Shown: one piece after another, positions 1-10,112 of the stretch
How the letters are laid out: each line of letters begins with the position of its first letter
How positions within the stretch are numbered: position 1 is the stretch's first letter
Source of the DNA: Vibrio anguillarum
GTDB taxonomy: Bacteria > Pseudomonadota > Gammaproteobacteria > Enterobacterales > Vibrionaceae
DNA: 64,000 nucleotides
Assembly: GCF_001989995.2 (NCBI RefSeq)
Contig: NZ_JAHGUP010000029.1
Span: forward strand, 28,798-92,797
Direction of reading: 5' to 3'
Program-made: the position numbers and the translations under genes
The notes under the pieces: model-generated
What the model saw: only the letters and a program-made list of their open reading frames with translations
The model's database searches: none
What the model was told of the DNA's origin: nothing

Positions 1-1
1 G

Positions 2-1108
2 ATTCCGACCTTAATTTCGTCAGACCAAGGGGCTGATTTTTCGATTGATTGGAAATCGCTGTTTACCCCAAGTGTGCCACTTGAGGTGTTGGTGATCTTC
101 TGTCGTCAGCTTTACAGCTTGACCAAGGCGGGAGTGCCGCTGCTGCGCTCGATGAAAGGACTTATCCAAAATTGTGCTAATAAACAGCTTAAAGAAGCAT
201 TGGAAGCGGTTAGTAATGAGCTAACCAACGGGCGCAGTTTATCGAGCTCAATGCAGATGTACCCGAAAGTCTTTAGCCCGTTGTTTGTGTCGATGATCCA
301 CGTCGGTGAGAACACAGGGCGGCTTGATGAAGCCTTGCTGCAATTGTCTCATTACTACGAGCAAGAAGTCGAAACTCGTAAACGGATTAAAACGGCGATG
401 CGTTATCCGAGTTTTGTCATCAGCTTTATTTTGGTCGCGATGTTCATTCTCAACGTTAAAGTGATCCCACAATTTACTAGCATGTTTAGCCGTTTCGGGG
501 TTGATTTACCGCTGCCAACTCGCATTTTAATTGGTATGTCAGATTTCTTTGTCAACTACTGGCCGATGATGATAGGCGTATTGCTTGGGTGTTTATTTGC
601 TTTCAGAGCTTGGTTGAGCACAGCCGCAGGGCGTCAAAAGTGGGATAAGTTTCGCTTAAGAATGCCTATTGTCGGCGGCATAGTGAACCGAGCGCAATTG
701 GCGCGTTTTTCTCGAACTTTTGCCTTGATGTTGAAAGCGGGGGTGCCGTTAAACCAATCGATAGCATTATCTGCCGAAGCGTTGGATAACAAATTTCTAG
801 AATCTCGCCTGTTAGAAATGAAAGCTGCCATTGAAGCGGGAACAAGCGTATCCACCACCGCGGTAAACGCCAATATTTTTACGCCATTAGTTATTCAGAT
901 GATTTCGGTGGGTGAAGAGACAGGGCGCATTGATGAGTTGCTACTTGAAGTCGCGGACTTCTACGATAGAGAGGTGGATTACGATCTCAAAACCCTCACC
1001 GCGCGCATAGAGCCGATTTTATTGGTGATTGTCGCCGCTATGGTGCTGGTGCTGGCACTTGGCATCTTTTTGCCAATGTGGGGAATGCTCGACGCGATCA
1101 AAGGATAA
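2..1108 (+). CDS. mshG: MshG, inner-membrane platform protein of the MSHA type IV pilus (5' end cut off)
   Basis: Polytopic protein of the type II secretion/type IV pilus F (PilC/GspF) family, the inner-membrane platform on which the assembly ATPase acts. The frame is open without a stop from base 2, so the N-terminus lies outside the window; the in-frame GTG at 74 is not the real start. 368 residues are visible, against about 400 for the family. Two F domains are seen, each with the family signature around a conserved G-E-x-T-G-R (bases about 304-324 and 910-930). Membrane segments follow the first domain (around FVISFILVAMFILNV), lie between the domains, and end the protein (ILLVIVAAMVLVLALGIF). 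It is followed 10 bases later by mshF, in line with the known msh gene order. The rest of the assembly operon must lie upstream of the window. Confidence 0.93.
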   Translation: MPTLISSDQGADFSIDWKSLFTPSVPLEVLVIFCRQLYSLTKAGVPLLRSMKGLIQNCANKQLKEALEAVSNELTNGRSLSSSMQMYPKVFSPLFVSMIHVGENTGRLDEALLQLSHYYEQEVETRKRIKTAMRYPSFVISFILVAMFILNVKVIPQFTSMFSRFGVDLPLPTRILIGMSDFFVNYWPMMIGVLLGCLFAFRAWLSTAAGRQKWDKFRLRMPIVGGIVNRAQLARFSRTFALMLKAGVPLNQSIALSAEALDNKFLESRLLEMKAAIEAGTSVSTTAVNANIFTPLVIQMISVGEETGRIDELLLEVADFYDREVDYDLKTLTARIEPILLVIVAAMVLVLALGIFLPMWGMLDAIKG

Positions 1109-1118
1109 AGGTTGTCAG

Positions 1119-1580
1119 ATGAAAACGGCGATAGAGCGTTCTCAGTTCGTAATTTGGGGGTTGATTGTCTTTGTTCTTTTGATGGCTTTGCTATCAGCAT
1201 GGCAGTCGATAGAAAAAGAAGCCAATCAAACCGCATTAGCGATGGCGAGCAGTAAAATCGTAGAAAGTGCTAATTTTTATAAGCAAGATTGGTTATTAAA
1301 GGGGCGGCCCTCAACTTTAATCGCGAATGGTCGATTACTCAATATGAGTACAACGGGCTGGGTATTACCATTGGCTGAGAATGAATCAAGTATAGATTGT
1401 CGTTATTGGTTAAGCCTGCTATACCCAGATGAACAACTGCTTGAAAGCAAAGTGATTTCAATTGAATCGGCACATCAAGCAAATCAGTATCAATGTCGCT
1501 ATGTTTACAGTCAAAAACAGGTGATAACCATTGAACTTTTAAGGGATAAGTTTACAGTAAGCGTCGATTTTTCAGCATGA
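1119..1580 (+). CDS. mshF: MshF, MSHA pilus accessory protein
   Basis: 153-residue protein with one N-terminal membrane segment (FVIWGLIVFVLLMALLSAW) and a soluble remainder that would face the periplasm. It has no prepilin cleavage motif. It is assigned mainly by position between mshG and mshB and by the single-anchor layout. The ATG at 1119 is chosen because it lies 10 bases after the mshG stop; an upstream in-frame start at 1029 would run far into mshG and add a Cys/Trp-rich stretch that looks like out-of-frame translation. Its role in pilus assembly is not well defined. Confidence 0.82.
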   Translation: MKTAIERSQFVIWGLIVFVLLMALLSAWQSIEKEANQTALAMASSKIVESANFYKQDWLLKGRPSTLIANGRLLNMSTTGWVLPLAENESSIDCRYWLSLLYPDEQLLESKVISIESAHQANQYQCRYVYSQKQVITIELLRDKFTVSVDFSA

Positions 1581-1639
1581 GTTTTCGACGTAAGCAGTGA
1601 AATGGGCACTCGCCCCGTAGCGATGCGAGAACAAGTGCG

Positions 1640-1645
1640 TATAAT
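1640..1645 (+). promoter_or_regulatory. Possible -10 element for the msh structural genes
   Basis: A perfect TATAAT lies 31 bases before mshB, in the only sizeable gap (95 bases) between mshF and mshB. There is no convincing -35 hexamer at the usual distance (GTAGCG at 1617-1622). The msh locus is described as being transcribed as separate secretory and structural operons, which fits a promoter here. The call rests on the -10 match only. Confidence 0.35.
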
Positions 1646-1675
1646 ACACGGTAATAACAAAGAGATAGGTAGAGC

Positions 1676-2251
1676 ATGGATAACAAACAAACGGGCTTTT
1701 CCTTAGTTGAATTAGTCGTAGTGATTGTGGTTGTCGGCTTATTGGCCGTTGCAGCGCTACCCCGCTTTTTAGATGTCACCGATGAAGCGAAAAAAGCCAG
1801 CATCGAAGGGGTTGCCGGTGGTTTTGCTACTGGTGTTCTATCGGCGCGTGCTCAGTGGGAAGCTCAGGCAAGAACCTCTGTGACTTTGGGCTCGGAAAAA
1901 CAAAACACCGTCAACTATGATGGTGTCAATTTCTGGCTGACTCGCTCTACAGATAGCAGCGGTGCCGCGACAGGTTTTAGGGACGGTTATCCGTTGGCGC
2001 TCAATACCGATAATACCAGTTATCCAGCGGCGATTACGGATCAGTCATGTATTGATTTAATGGATAATTTGCTGCAAAACCCACCAAAAGTTGACACAGT
2101 CGCTAATGCAGCCAATAACGCTAATGTAAAATATTCAGCACAAGCCGATGACGGTCAAGCCACTTGTACTTATGTGCAAAAAGAGGGCGGAACCGCGCAC
2201 CAGTTTGTGTATGAGATAAAAACTGGTCGTGTGACCGTCACTTTGCAGTAA
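1676..2251 (+). CDS. mshB: MshB, type IV prepilin-like protein
   Basis: 191-residue type IV prepilin. A short leader MDNKQTG precedes the cleavage and methylation site G|FSLVE, with Glu at mature position 5, then a hydrophobic N-terminal helix (LVVVIVVVGLLAVAALPRF). The globular part carries two Cys (in QSCIDL and ATCTYV), a likely disulfide of the D-region. A minor pilin of the MSHA system, processed by the prepilin peptidase and placed in the inner membrane before assembly. It is first of the structural genes and lies 37 bases before mshA. Confidence 0.92.
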   Translation: MDNKQTGFSLVELVVVIVVVGLLAVAALPRFLDVTDEAKKASIEGVAGGFATGVLSARAQWEAQARTSVTLGSEKQNTVNYDGVNFWLTRSTDSSGAATGFRDGYPLALNTDNTSYPAAITDQSCIDLMDNLLQNPPKVDTVANAANNANVKYSAQADDGQATCTYVQKEGGTAHQFVYEIKTGRVTVTLQ

Positions 2252-2288
2252 GTCTGCGCATTGATTAAAACATAGAGAGAAAGTAACT

Positions 2289-2762
2289 ATGAAAAGACAA
2301 AACGGTTTCACCCTAATCGAACTTGTGGTTGTGATTGTCATTCTCGGCATTCTCGCCGTCACCGCTGCGCCACGTTTTTTGAATTTTCAGAATGATGCAC
2401 GTAAAGCTTCCTTGCAGGGCTTGAAAGGCGCTATTGATGGTGCAGCTGGTATTACTTATGGTAAAGCAGCGCTTCTTGGAAAAGATACACAATCGGCCGC
2501 TGTTGATGTTGATGGTATATCTACCAAGTTTGGTTACCCTGTTGCCGCTGATGGTGGGATAAACAAAGCTGTTCTTGGTTTAGATACTGATTGGGCAGCA
2601 GCAGTATCAGGCTCTTCTCGTGTGATTACTTTCAAGGGTAGCGATGTTGATACTGCCGCAAAAATTGTAGCAACAGAGTGTTATGTTACATATACAGAGG
2701 CTAGCGGTAGTGGTGGTGTTGCATCTGCTGCCTCAACATCAATTGATTTGGATAAATGTTAA
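2289..2762 (+). CDS. mshA: MshA, major MSHA pilin subunit
   Basis: 157-residue type IVa-like prepilin: leader MKRQNG, then F|TLIE with Glu5 and the conserved helix ([19 protein letters not shown]). Two Cys, in ATECYV and the final DKC, would close the C-terminal disulfide loop. The position right after mshB, the separate leader of 37 bases and the strong hairpin terminator directly behind it fit the major subunit, which must be made in excess of its neighbours. The N-terminal third is strongly conserved in type, while the rest is Gly/Ala/Ser-rich and uses more A/T-ending codons than mshB or mshC, as expected of the antigenically variable part. It mediates attachment to chitin, zooplankton and abiotic surfaces and acts as a phage receptor in V. 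cholerae. Confidence 0.95.
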   Translation: MKRQNGFTLIELVVVIVILGILAVTAAPRFLNFQNDARKASLQGLKGAIDGAAGITYGKAALLGKDTQSAAVDVDGISTKFGYPVAADGGINKAVLGLDTDWAAAVSGSSRVITFKGSDVDTAAKIVATECYVTYTEASGSGGVASAASTSIDLDKC

Positions 2763-2772
2763 CTTTGTAAGT

Positions 2773-2800
2773 AAAGGCCAGCATTGCTGGCCTTTATTTT
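2773..2800 (+). terminator. Rho-independent terminator after mshA
   Basis: A GC-rich stem (AAAGGCCAGC / GCTGGCCTTT, loop of about 3) is followed by ATTTTAT, 10 bases after the mshA stop. Partial read-through would make mshA the most abundant transcript, with mshC-Q expressed lower, or from a further promoter in 2801-2907. Confidence 0.85.
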
Positions 2801-2907
2801 ATCTATAACGAGAGTTATTTCTCATCCACAAAAGTCAGTAAAACTTAAGCCCACTACGGAAATTTCTTATATACTTTAAGCACTTGTTTTTTCGCTAGAG
2901 GTATAAA

Positions 2908-3405
2908 ATGCAGCAACATTTGGCAGCGCGGCGTGGTTTTACGTTGATCGAACTGGTCGTGGTGATTGTGCTGCTGGGCATTGTTGCTGTGTACGCAGCA
3001 AGCCGTTATACCGGCATATCCTCCTTTTCAAGCGTGACTACACAAAGCGAAGTGTTGGCCTCACTGCGTTTGACCCAAAACCGCGCTATGCAGCGTACCG
3101 ACCTCTGTAATCGCTGGTTGGTCAGCAATAATCAAGCGCAGCAAGTATCTCCTTCTGTTTCTGCTGGTGCCTGCACTACTTCACTGCTCAGTCCTGCAAC
3201 CGACAGCAGTTTTGTCGATGCTGCGGCGAACGATATCACCCTGACGTTAACCAATAATGATGGTAGCCATTTTTTAGATTTTGATAGTTTAGGTCGCGCC
3301 GCGCAGTGCTTAACGGCAAACTGCACTGTTACCTTAAATAATCTGCAATCGGGTGAATCTCGCCAAGTGTGCATCAATAGAGAGGGGTACATTTATGCGT
3401 GTTAA
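2908..3405 (+). CDS. mshC: MshC, type IV prepilin-like protein
   Basis: 165-residue prepilin-like protein: leader MQQHLAARRG, cleavage G|FTLIE, helix LVVVIVLLGIVAVYAASRY. Several Cys in the globular part (DLCNRW, AGACTTS, AQCLTANCTV, QVCINR). A GspH/minor pilin-type architecture. The 3' end overlaps mshD by 11 bases, so the two are translationally coupled. It is preceded by a 145-base gap holding the mshA terminator. Confidence 0.9.
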   Translation: MQQHLAARRGFTLIELVVVIVLLGIVAVYAASRYTGISSFSSVTTQSEVLASLRLTQNRAMQRTDLCNRWLVSNNQAQQVSPSVSAGACTTSLLSPATDSSFVDAAANDITLTLTNNDGSHFLDFDSLGRAAQCLTANCTVTLNNLQSGESRQVCINREGYIYAC

Positions 3406-3952
3406 CGCGCCGCGCGGGTTTACTCTCATTGAGATGATCATCGTTATCACGGTAACGGCAATAGCCATGACAGGCATTACTGCCGCGCTTTATCCTCGCT
3501 CGCAACAAAGTGCTGAACAGGTGCTGGCGGTAAAAGCCGCCGAGTTAGGCCGCGCGGTTATGGATGAAGTCATGGGCCGAGCCTTTGACCAAAACTCCGG
3601 CCCTAATGGCGGAGTGCCTGAGTGTGTATTAGTGACAGCATCAGGACGAACAATGTGTACGTCTATTGCGCAACTTGGTCCCGAACCTAGTGAAACCAAT
3701 AATACGTTGTACAACGATGTGGATGATTTCCATGGCCTAACGGGATCGGTTAAAGATGTATTAGGCATTGATATCAGTGCTGATTACCAACGTTATAACG
3801 TTGAGATTCAAGTATTTTATGAACAGGACAGTGGCGGGCAACTCAGCGGAGTGAACGCTAACCAACTGACTCACTATAAACGGGTATCTGTGGTGATTAT
3901 TGACCCGAAGGGCAACCGCTACCCGTTTGCGGCGATTAAGGGCAATTTCTGA
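3395..3952 (+). CDS. mshD: MshD, type IV prepilin-like protein
   Basis: 185-residue minor pilin-like protein with leader MRVNAPRG, then F|TLIEMIIVITVTAIAMTG. The ATG at 3395 puts the cleavage site at the usual distance; an upstream in-frame start at 3353 would give an overlong leader. A GAGAGGGG stretch (3381-3388) is a good ribosome binding site for this start. Overlaps mshC by 11 bases and mshO by 1 base (TGATG), so it belongs to one coupled run of minor pilins. Confidence 0.9.
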   Translation: MRVNAPRGFTLIEMIIVITVTAIAMTGITAALYPRSQQSAEQVLAVKAAELGRAVMDEVMGRAFDQNSGPNGGVPECVLVTASGRTMCTSIAQLGPEPSETNNTLYNDVDDFHGLTGSVKDVLGIDISADYQRYNVEIQVFYEQDSGGQLSGVNANQLTHYKRVSVVIIDPKGNRYPFAAIKGNF

Positions 3953-4722
3953 TGCGTGGTTTTACCCTGATTGAAATGGTGATTGCGATTATTCTGTTGT
4001 CGGTAGTCGGGCTATTTTTAGGCTCTGTGATCCGCCAAAGTATGGGTATTTATGTTGATACCACCGCCCGCGAAGCTTTGATCCAACAAGGGCGCTTTAT
4101 TACTGAGCGGCTGAGCCGAGAATTGCGTGAAGCGGTGCCAAACAGCGTGTTGGTGGAAAATGGTTGCATTGAGTTTTTACCGATCACTGACAGCGCGATC
4201 TACAGCGAGCTGCCAACCGTGCAATCGCCTTCGGCTGCGGTGCGTTTATTGCCGATCGACAAAAAGGTACTCAATGGCGATCGTCTGGTCGTGTTTCCAA
4301 CCAACGCCGCTTCGCTACGCCAAACGCCAAGTGCCAGCGGACAAACAGCGCAAGTAAACGCAGATGTGGATTTTACATCACCCAACAACACAAGAATGGT
4401 CGATGTAGCCTTGACACAACCGACTGGGTTTGTAATTCAATCGCCAGCTAAGCGAGTCTATTTTTATCGCACGCCAGTGGCTTTTTGTTATCAGAACAGT
4501 CGTATTTATCGTTACGCGGATTACACGCTTAATCGCAGTGCGCTCAGCCCTGAGCAGCTTGGCACTCCAGTATTGATGGCTGAAAACATTAGCCAAGCTA
4601 ATTTTCACGTCACACAGCCAGAGCTACAACGCAACGGCTTAGTGAAAATTGAACTGACATTTTCCGACCGCGGCGAGGAGGTAAAGTTTGACCATGATGC
4701 GCTTATCTACAACACGCCGTAA
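3952..4722 (+). CDS. mshO: MshO, type IV prepilin-like protein
   Basis: 256-residue protein with a very short leader MRG, then F|TLIEMVIAIILLSVVGLFLGS. The globular part is longer than in the other minor pilins, as in GspJ/PilW-type components that sit near the pilus tip. Start and stop overlap the neighbours: TGATG with mshD, and 29 bases with mshP. Confidence 0.88.
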   Translation: MRGFTLIEMVIAIILLSVVGLFLGSVIRQSMGIYVDTTAREALIQQGRFITERLSRELREAVPNSVLVENGCIEFLPITDSAIYSELPTVQSPSAAVRLLPIDKKVLNGDRLVVFPTNAASLRQTPSASGQTAQVNADVDFTSPNNTRMVDVALTQPTGFVIQSPAKRVYFYRTPVAFCYQNSRIYRYADYTLNRSALSPEQLGTPVLMAENISQANFHVTQPELQRNGLVKIELTFSDRGEEVKFDHDALIYNTP

Positions 4723-5113
4723 ACAGCAAGGCAGCGGCTTAGTCTTGGTCATCTTTATCATTGTGGTGGTCGGCTTTGTTGCATCGGTCGCTAACCGTAA
4801 TCAACAGCGCAATAGCCAGCAATTGGTTTCGATGGTGTTAGGGACAAGGGCTGAAATGGCGGCGCGATCTGCGATCAACGTTGAACTGAGTCGTTTTTAT
4901 CAAACGACAACCAGCGGGAGTTGCCATACTCATTCTGTACAATCACTCACGTTTGAAGGTGAAGGATTAGCGCAATGTAGCGCACAAGTTGAATGTAACT
5001 CAGTGGGCGATATGGATGATGGTCGCACTGTCTATCAACTGACTTCAACCGGGCGCTGTCAGTCTGGTGATTGGATGTTGCAGCGAGTTATTGAAGTGGG
5101 GGTGAAAAAGTGA
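4694..5113 (+). CDS. mshP: MshP, MSHA accessory protein (PilX-like)
   Basis: 139-residue protein with an N-terminal hydrophobic segment after a basic start (RRKQQGSGLVLVIFIIVVVG). The Q-G-S-G-L layout resembles the atypical prepilin motif of PilX-type proteins, with no Glu5. Start ATG at 4694 (or the next codon, 4697) is chosen because of GAGGAGGT about 8-16 bases upstream; a TTG at 4688 is less likely. Cys residues (GSCHTH, AQCSAQVECN, GRCQSG) suggest disulfides. The stop overlaps the GTG start of mshQ by 4 bases. Confidence 0.82.
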   Translation: MMRLSTTRRKQQGSGLVLVIFIIVVVGFVASVANRNQQRNSQQLVSMVLGTRAEMAARSAINVELSRFYQTTTSGSCHTHSVQSLTFEGEGLAQCSAQVECNSVGDMDDGRTVYQLTSTGRCQSGDWMLQRVIEVGVKK

Positions 5114-8100
5114 TCCACTATAAATGGCTGATTAGCATACTGCTCAGCACAATACTATCTATCTCTGCAACAAGTGTAATGGCTTTCCAGCAGATTGATA
5201 ATTCTATCTATTTTCCTCACGTTGCCCAAGGTCAGGGCAGTTGTGCAAGCTCTCCAAATCCTCAACTTATCCAATACGGATACTCACAGATTACGGGAAC
5301 AGCGGGTGACCCACTGGCATTTTGTTCCATCAACAATATTTCTGAACGCCAAAATGCTCGTTGTGATGATCAGTTTTGCCAAGTTACAGGGGGAGGTGTG
5401 GCTTCCTTAAGTTTAAGCGGTGGGAATGCATTCAAAAATTCCAGTAATAATAATAACCAAATCAACTGGTGTTATAGTGGACAAAGCATTGTATTGAACC
5501 AATCAAATATAGGAAAACTACAACTATACGATAGCTGCACGCTTCAATTTTCAGGGTTGTCTGAATATAAAATAAAGTCTTTAGATATGGGCTCAAGCGC
5601 AACTCTTGTGTTGTCGTCGGGTGACTATTGGATTGAAACATTACAGTTAAACTCCAATGCAATTGTTGAAGTAGAAGGCGATGTTCGGCTATTTATAAAA
5701 AATAGTTCTAGCTGGAATAGTTCAGATATCAATATTTCTGGTGCGGGGAATTTAACGATCGTTGGATTTAATAATCTTTCTCTGAATGGTAATACACAAG
5801 TTAATGGTTATGTTTACATAGGTAACACTCTAGCTCTGAATAACTCTGCCACAATCAATGGCCGTACGACAAGCCGCCGATTAATGATGGAGGGGAATAC
5901 TCAGATCAATCAAAATGAGCAGCAAGGCTATGCTTGTTTTGAGGATGATTTTAACCGCTCCTCGCTTGGTCAGAATTGGATCCCTTATACTAGTACTGGT
6001 AGCTTTACGCCGAGTTTGATTAGTAATCGCTTACGCTTAACTGAGGATCAGAATAACCAAGCAACCGCAGTGACTTATCAACGAATTTTCCCAGCGGCTG
6101 GCAACTTAGTTACTGTTGAGTTTGATTACTATGCGTGGGCGAATTTAACCGGTGATGGTGCTGATGGGGTGTCGATTATTTTTTCGGATGCCGAGATTAT
6201 CCCTAGAACGGGTGGTTTTGGCGGCTCTTTAGGGTATGCACCCACCACAAGTTCCAATCCAATTAAGCCGGGTTTTGCTGGAGGTTGGCTTGGGGTTGGT
6301 TTGGATGAATGGGGAAATTATTCCAACCCAACAGAGGGAAGAGTCGGAGGGCCTGGTTTTCGTCGCCAAGCCGTTGCCATTCGAGGCTCTGAAGCCGCAA
6401 GTTATCGCTATCTAGTGGGAACTGCCGCTAATTTGAACCCCAAGCTGGATGTACGTCGTACTTGTCAATGGTGGGGCGGTAACTGTTCTTTTCCAGGGCC
6501 AGGTCCCGGGCATCGCTATTTCATCACCATCGATTCACGAAATAATAACGCGGTTTATGTTCGTGTGGATCGTCTGGTGAATGGCAATATGCAGACAGTT
6601 ATCGATTGGTTTAATGTGCTATCGAATCCTAATCAAGGTGCGACACCTGAAGAGTTTTTACTTTCTCTTGCAGGCTCAACAGGGGCTTCTGTTAATAACC
6701 ATGAGATTGAAAACTTTAAGGTTTGTGCCTTGAAGTCTCGTGACGTGGGGGAGCAGGTTGATCATTTTCGTTTTACTTTACCATCGTCAGATGGGCTAAC
6801 TTGCAACGCCGCTGATGTACAAATACAAGCTTGTGCAAATAGCAGTTGTAGTGAGCTTTACCAACAGCCGATCACCGCGACTTTACTACCAAATTCATTG
6901 CCTTCTGCTGGCGGTGGATGGCAAGGTGGCTCCCAAGTTAATATGACGAATGGTATTGCTAATCTGAAGCTTCGTAAAAATAGTGCAGGGAATGTAACTG
7001 TGGGGGTTCAGAGCTCAGTACCTAGTGCGAAACCTTTTTCGACCAATCTTTGTCGATATGGTAGTGGGGGGTATTCTGCCCAAAATTGTACACTTAATTT
7101 CGTTGATAGTGGCTTCATTTTGGATGTGCCTAATTCCTATGCCAATCAATCGGTAACTGGGACCATTAAAGCGGTACGAAAAGATAACGCTTCACAACTG
7201 TGTTTGCCTAGTTTTAAAAATGTACAAAAACCCGTTTCCTTTTGGAGTGATTACTTGAGCCCTAATGGGGGGCAAGGTTTTAGAGCTTTATCGGTTGGTG
7301 TGAATAGTGTGGCGGTAGGGCCGTCATCCAATACTGCGACGCCAGTGGTGCTCAATTTCAACCAAAATGGTGAGGCGAGTATTAACGTCTCCTATCGTGA
7401 GGCTGGCAGCCTGGCTTTGAATGCCCGTTTAACGGGAAGTGGTGATGAGCAAGATTTGCAACTAACAGGTCAAACGACTTTTATACGAGTTCCTCGTGCT
7501 TTAGTACTCAGCGCGACCAGTTATTATGGTGTTAGTGGAGCGTGTCCTAATGCCGATATTAACTGTGATATTTTTGCTAGGGCGGATGAAAACTTTAATC
7601 TCAATATCAAAGCGGTTGCGGAGGCACCGATTGAGGATAATGATTTCACTAACAATTTAGTAGTGACAAATTATCAACAAGCAAACATTGAGCTTAAACA
7701 TACTCTAATCGCACCAGCGACAGGCGTGCCCGGTGCTCTCGGTGAAGTTGAATATGATCACCAATTAGGTAGCTCGACGACTGTACAACAAAGAGTGAGT
7801 GAGGTTGGGGTGTTTGATTTCTCGCTGAACGCGCCAACGACGTATCTTGGACTCGATTTAGCGAGTGAGAATCTGCCGATTGCCGTTGCCTCAACGGGCC
7901 CGATAGGTCGTTTTATCCCAGCCTATTTTTCTCCTTCTTCGGTGGTGACCAGCTTACAGGCTGAGTGTGAGGTGACTTCTCCGAATGACGAATCGTTCAG
8001 TTATTTAGGACAACCGTTTGGATATAAAGAAAATCCGGGTATTTACTTACACCCAAAATCCGCGTCAGGCAGTGAAACGGTCAATTATTTCGACAGTGCT

Positions 8101-8847
8101 TGGTGGCGTTATGATCGGCAGTGGGACAATCGAAACTATAACGATACTGTGAATAGTTTACCAATCAGCTTTGATAGCGATTTGACGAGTGTGAACCGAG
8201 TCAATGGCGTTGATTCTCGCATTGAACTCTCTGGGGAGATATTGATCTACCAAAAGCCACCACAACCAATAGTGCCTTTTAACAGCAAGTTAGATCTTAC
8301 CCTCTCGGTATCCGATCTTACAGATCTTGATGGAGTTTGCTACCGCGAAACAGCCAGCAGTCCTTGCATAGACTATACGATTACAGATATTGATGATGAG
8401 ATGAAATTGCGCTGGGGAAAACTGGTGATCCACGACACTTATGGCCCAGAAACGAGTGTGTTAAGTCAGCCAATCACGAGTGAATACTTCACTGCCAATG
8501 GCTTTGTTACCAATAGCTTTGATAGCTGTACAAGGTTACCAGATCTTGCGAATTTCACTTTAACGCCGACCGATCTAACTTTAGGTTCAGGTGGGGCTCC
8601 TGAAGTTTATCCTACTTTAGTCAGTCAAACGCTCGCTTTGGGTGCCGCGAATATCAACTTTACGGCTCCGGGAGCGGGTTATCAAGGATTCATTGATACT
8701 TTGCTTGATCTCAATGCTCATGGGTTGCCTTGGTTGCGTCCCTACAATGATCAAAATAGCGCGTTTGAAAATGAAGTCTCAGGCCGAGTACAGTTTGGAT
8801 TGTACCGAGGCAGCGACCGGGTAATCTGGTGGCGTGAAAAAAATTAA
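5110..8847 (+). CDS. mshQ: MshQ, large secreted MSHA-associated protein
   Basis: 1245-residue secreted protein. GTG start inside the mshP stop (GTGA). Signal peptide of about 25 residues (KWLISILLSTILSISATSVM, cleaved near A-F). Visible parts in order: a Cys-containing head; an Asn/Ser-rich stretch of about residues 100-275 with short repeated hydrophobic beta-strand units, as in a beta-helix; a domain of about residues 275-545 starting at DDFNRSSLGQNW that looks like a legume-lectin/LamG sandwich; and a long C-terminal part of beta-rich segments matching the DUF6701 type, with several Cys pairs. No catalytic motif seen. Last gene of the msh run. A role as pilus-linked or surface adhesin is inferred from secretion, the lectin-like fold and position. 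The first part (5400-5830) is visibly more A+T-rich than the rest. Confidence 0.88.
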   Translation: MIHYKWLISILLSTILSISATSVMAFQQIDNSIYFPHVAQGQGSCASSPNPQLIQYGYSQITGTAGDPLAFCSINNISERQNARCDDQFCQVTGGGVASLSLSGGNAFKNSSNNNNQINWCYSGQSIVLNQSNIGKLQLYDSCTLQFSGLSEYKIKSLDMGSSATLVLSSGDYWIETLQLNSNAIVEVEGDVRLFIKNSSSWNSSDINISGAGNLTIVGFNNLSLNGNTQVNGYVYIGNTLALNNSATINGRTTSRRLMMEGNTQINQNEQQGYACFEDDFNRSSLGQNWIPYTSTGSFTPSLISNRLRLTEDQNNQATAVTYQRIFPAAGNLVTVEFDYYAWANLTGDGADGVSIIFSDAEIIPRTGGFGGSLGYAPTTSSNPIKPGFAGGWLGVGLDEWGNYSNPTEGRVGGPGFRRQAVAIRGSEAASYRYLVGTAANLNPKLDVRRTCQWWGGNCSFPGPGPGHRYFITIDSRNNNAVYVRVDRLVNGNMQTVIDWFNVLSNPNQGATPEEFLLSLAGSTGASVNNHEIENFKVCALKSRDVGEQVDHFRFTLPSSDGLTCNAADVQIQACANSSCSELYQQPITATLLPNSLPSAGGGWQGGSQVNMTNGIANLKLRKNSAGNVTVGVQSSVPSAKPFSTNLCRYGSGGYSAQNCTLNFVDSGFILDVPNSYANQSVTGTIKAVRKDNASQLCLPSFKNVQKPVSFWSDYLSPNGGQGFRALSVGVNSVAVGPSSNTATPVVLNFNQNGEASINVSYREAGSLALNARLTGSGDEQDLQLTGQTTFIRVPRALVLSATSYYGVSGACPNADINCDIFARADENFNLNIKAVAEAPIEDNDFTNNLVVTNYQQANIELKHTLIAPATGVPGALGEVEYDHQLGSSTTVQQRVSEVGVFDFSLNAPTTYLGLDLASENLPIAVASTGPIGRFIPAYFSPSSVVTSLQAECEVTSPNDESFSYLGQPFGYKENPGIYLHPKSASGSETVNYFDSAWWRYDRQWDNRNYNDTVNSLPISFDSDLTSVNRVNGVDSRIELSGEILIYQKPPQPIVPFNSKLDLTLSVSDLTDLDGVCYRETASSPCIDYTITDIDDEMKLRWGKLVIHDTYGPETSVLSQPITSEYFTANGFVTNSFDSCTRLPDLANFTLTPTDLTLGSGGAPEVYPTLVSQTLALGAANINFTAPGAGYQGFIDTLLDLNAHGLPWLRPYNDQNSAFENEVSGRVQFGLYRGSDRVIWWREKN

Positions 8848-8939
8848 CCGGATAATTCACACAAATTCATAGAGATTTTTCTACCTAAGTTAGGAATCTG
8901 TTAGAAATTGCGTGTTTCAGTCCATGTTTATGCGTCAAC

Positions 8940-10061
<1,122 letters not shown>

Positions 10062-10112
10062 TGGCTTTGGGAGCCGTAAAGCTCCCATTATGACATCTAG
10101 GATTTTTATAGA

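Noticed and set aside
74..76. GTG at 74 as the start of mshG
   Set aside because: The frame is open back to base 2 and the family N-terminus is missing, so the gene begins outside the window.
2846..2875. Promoter directly before mshC
   Set aside because: TATACT at 2870 has no matching -35 at 16-18 bases; too weak to list as a feature.
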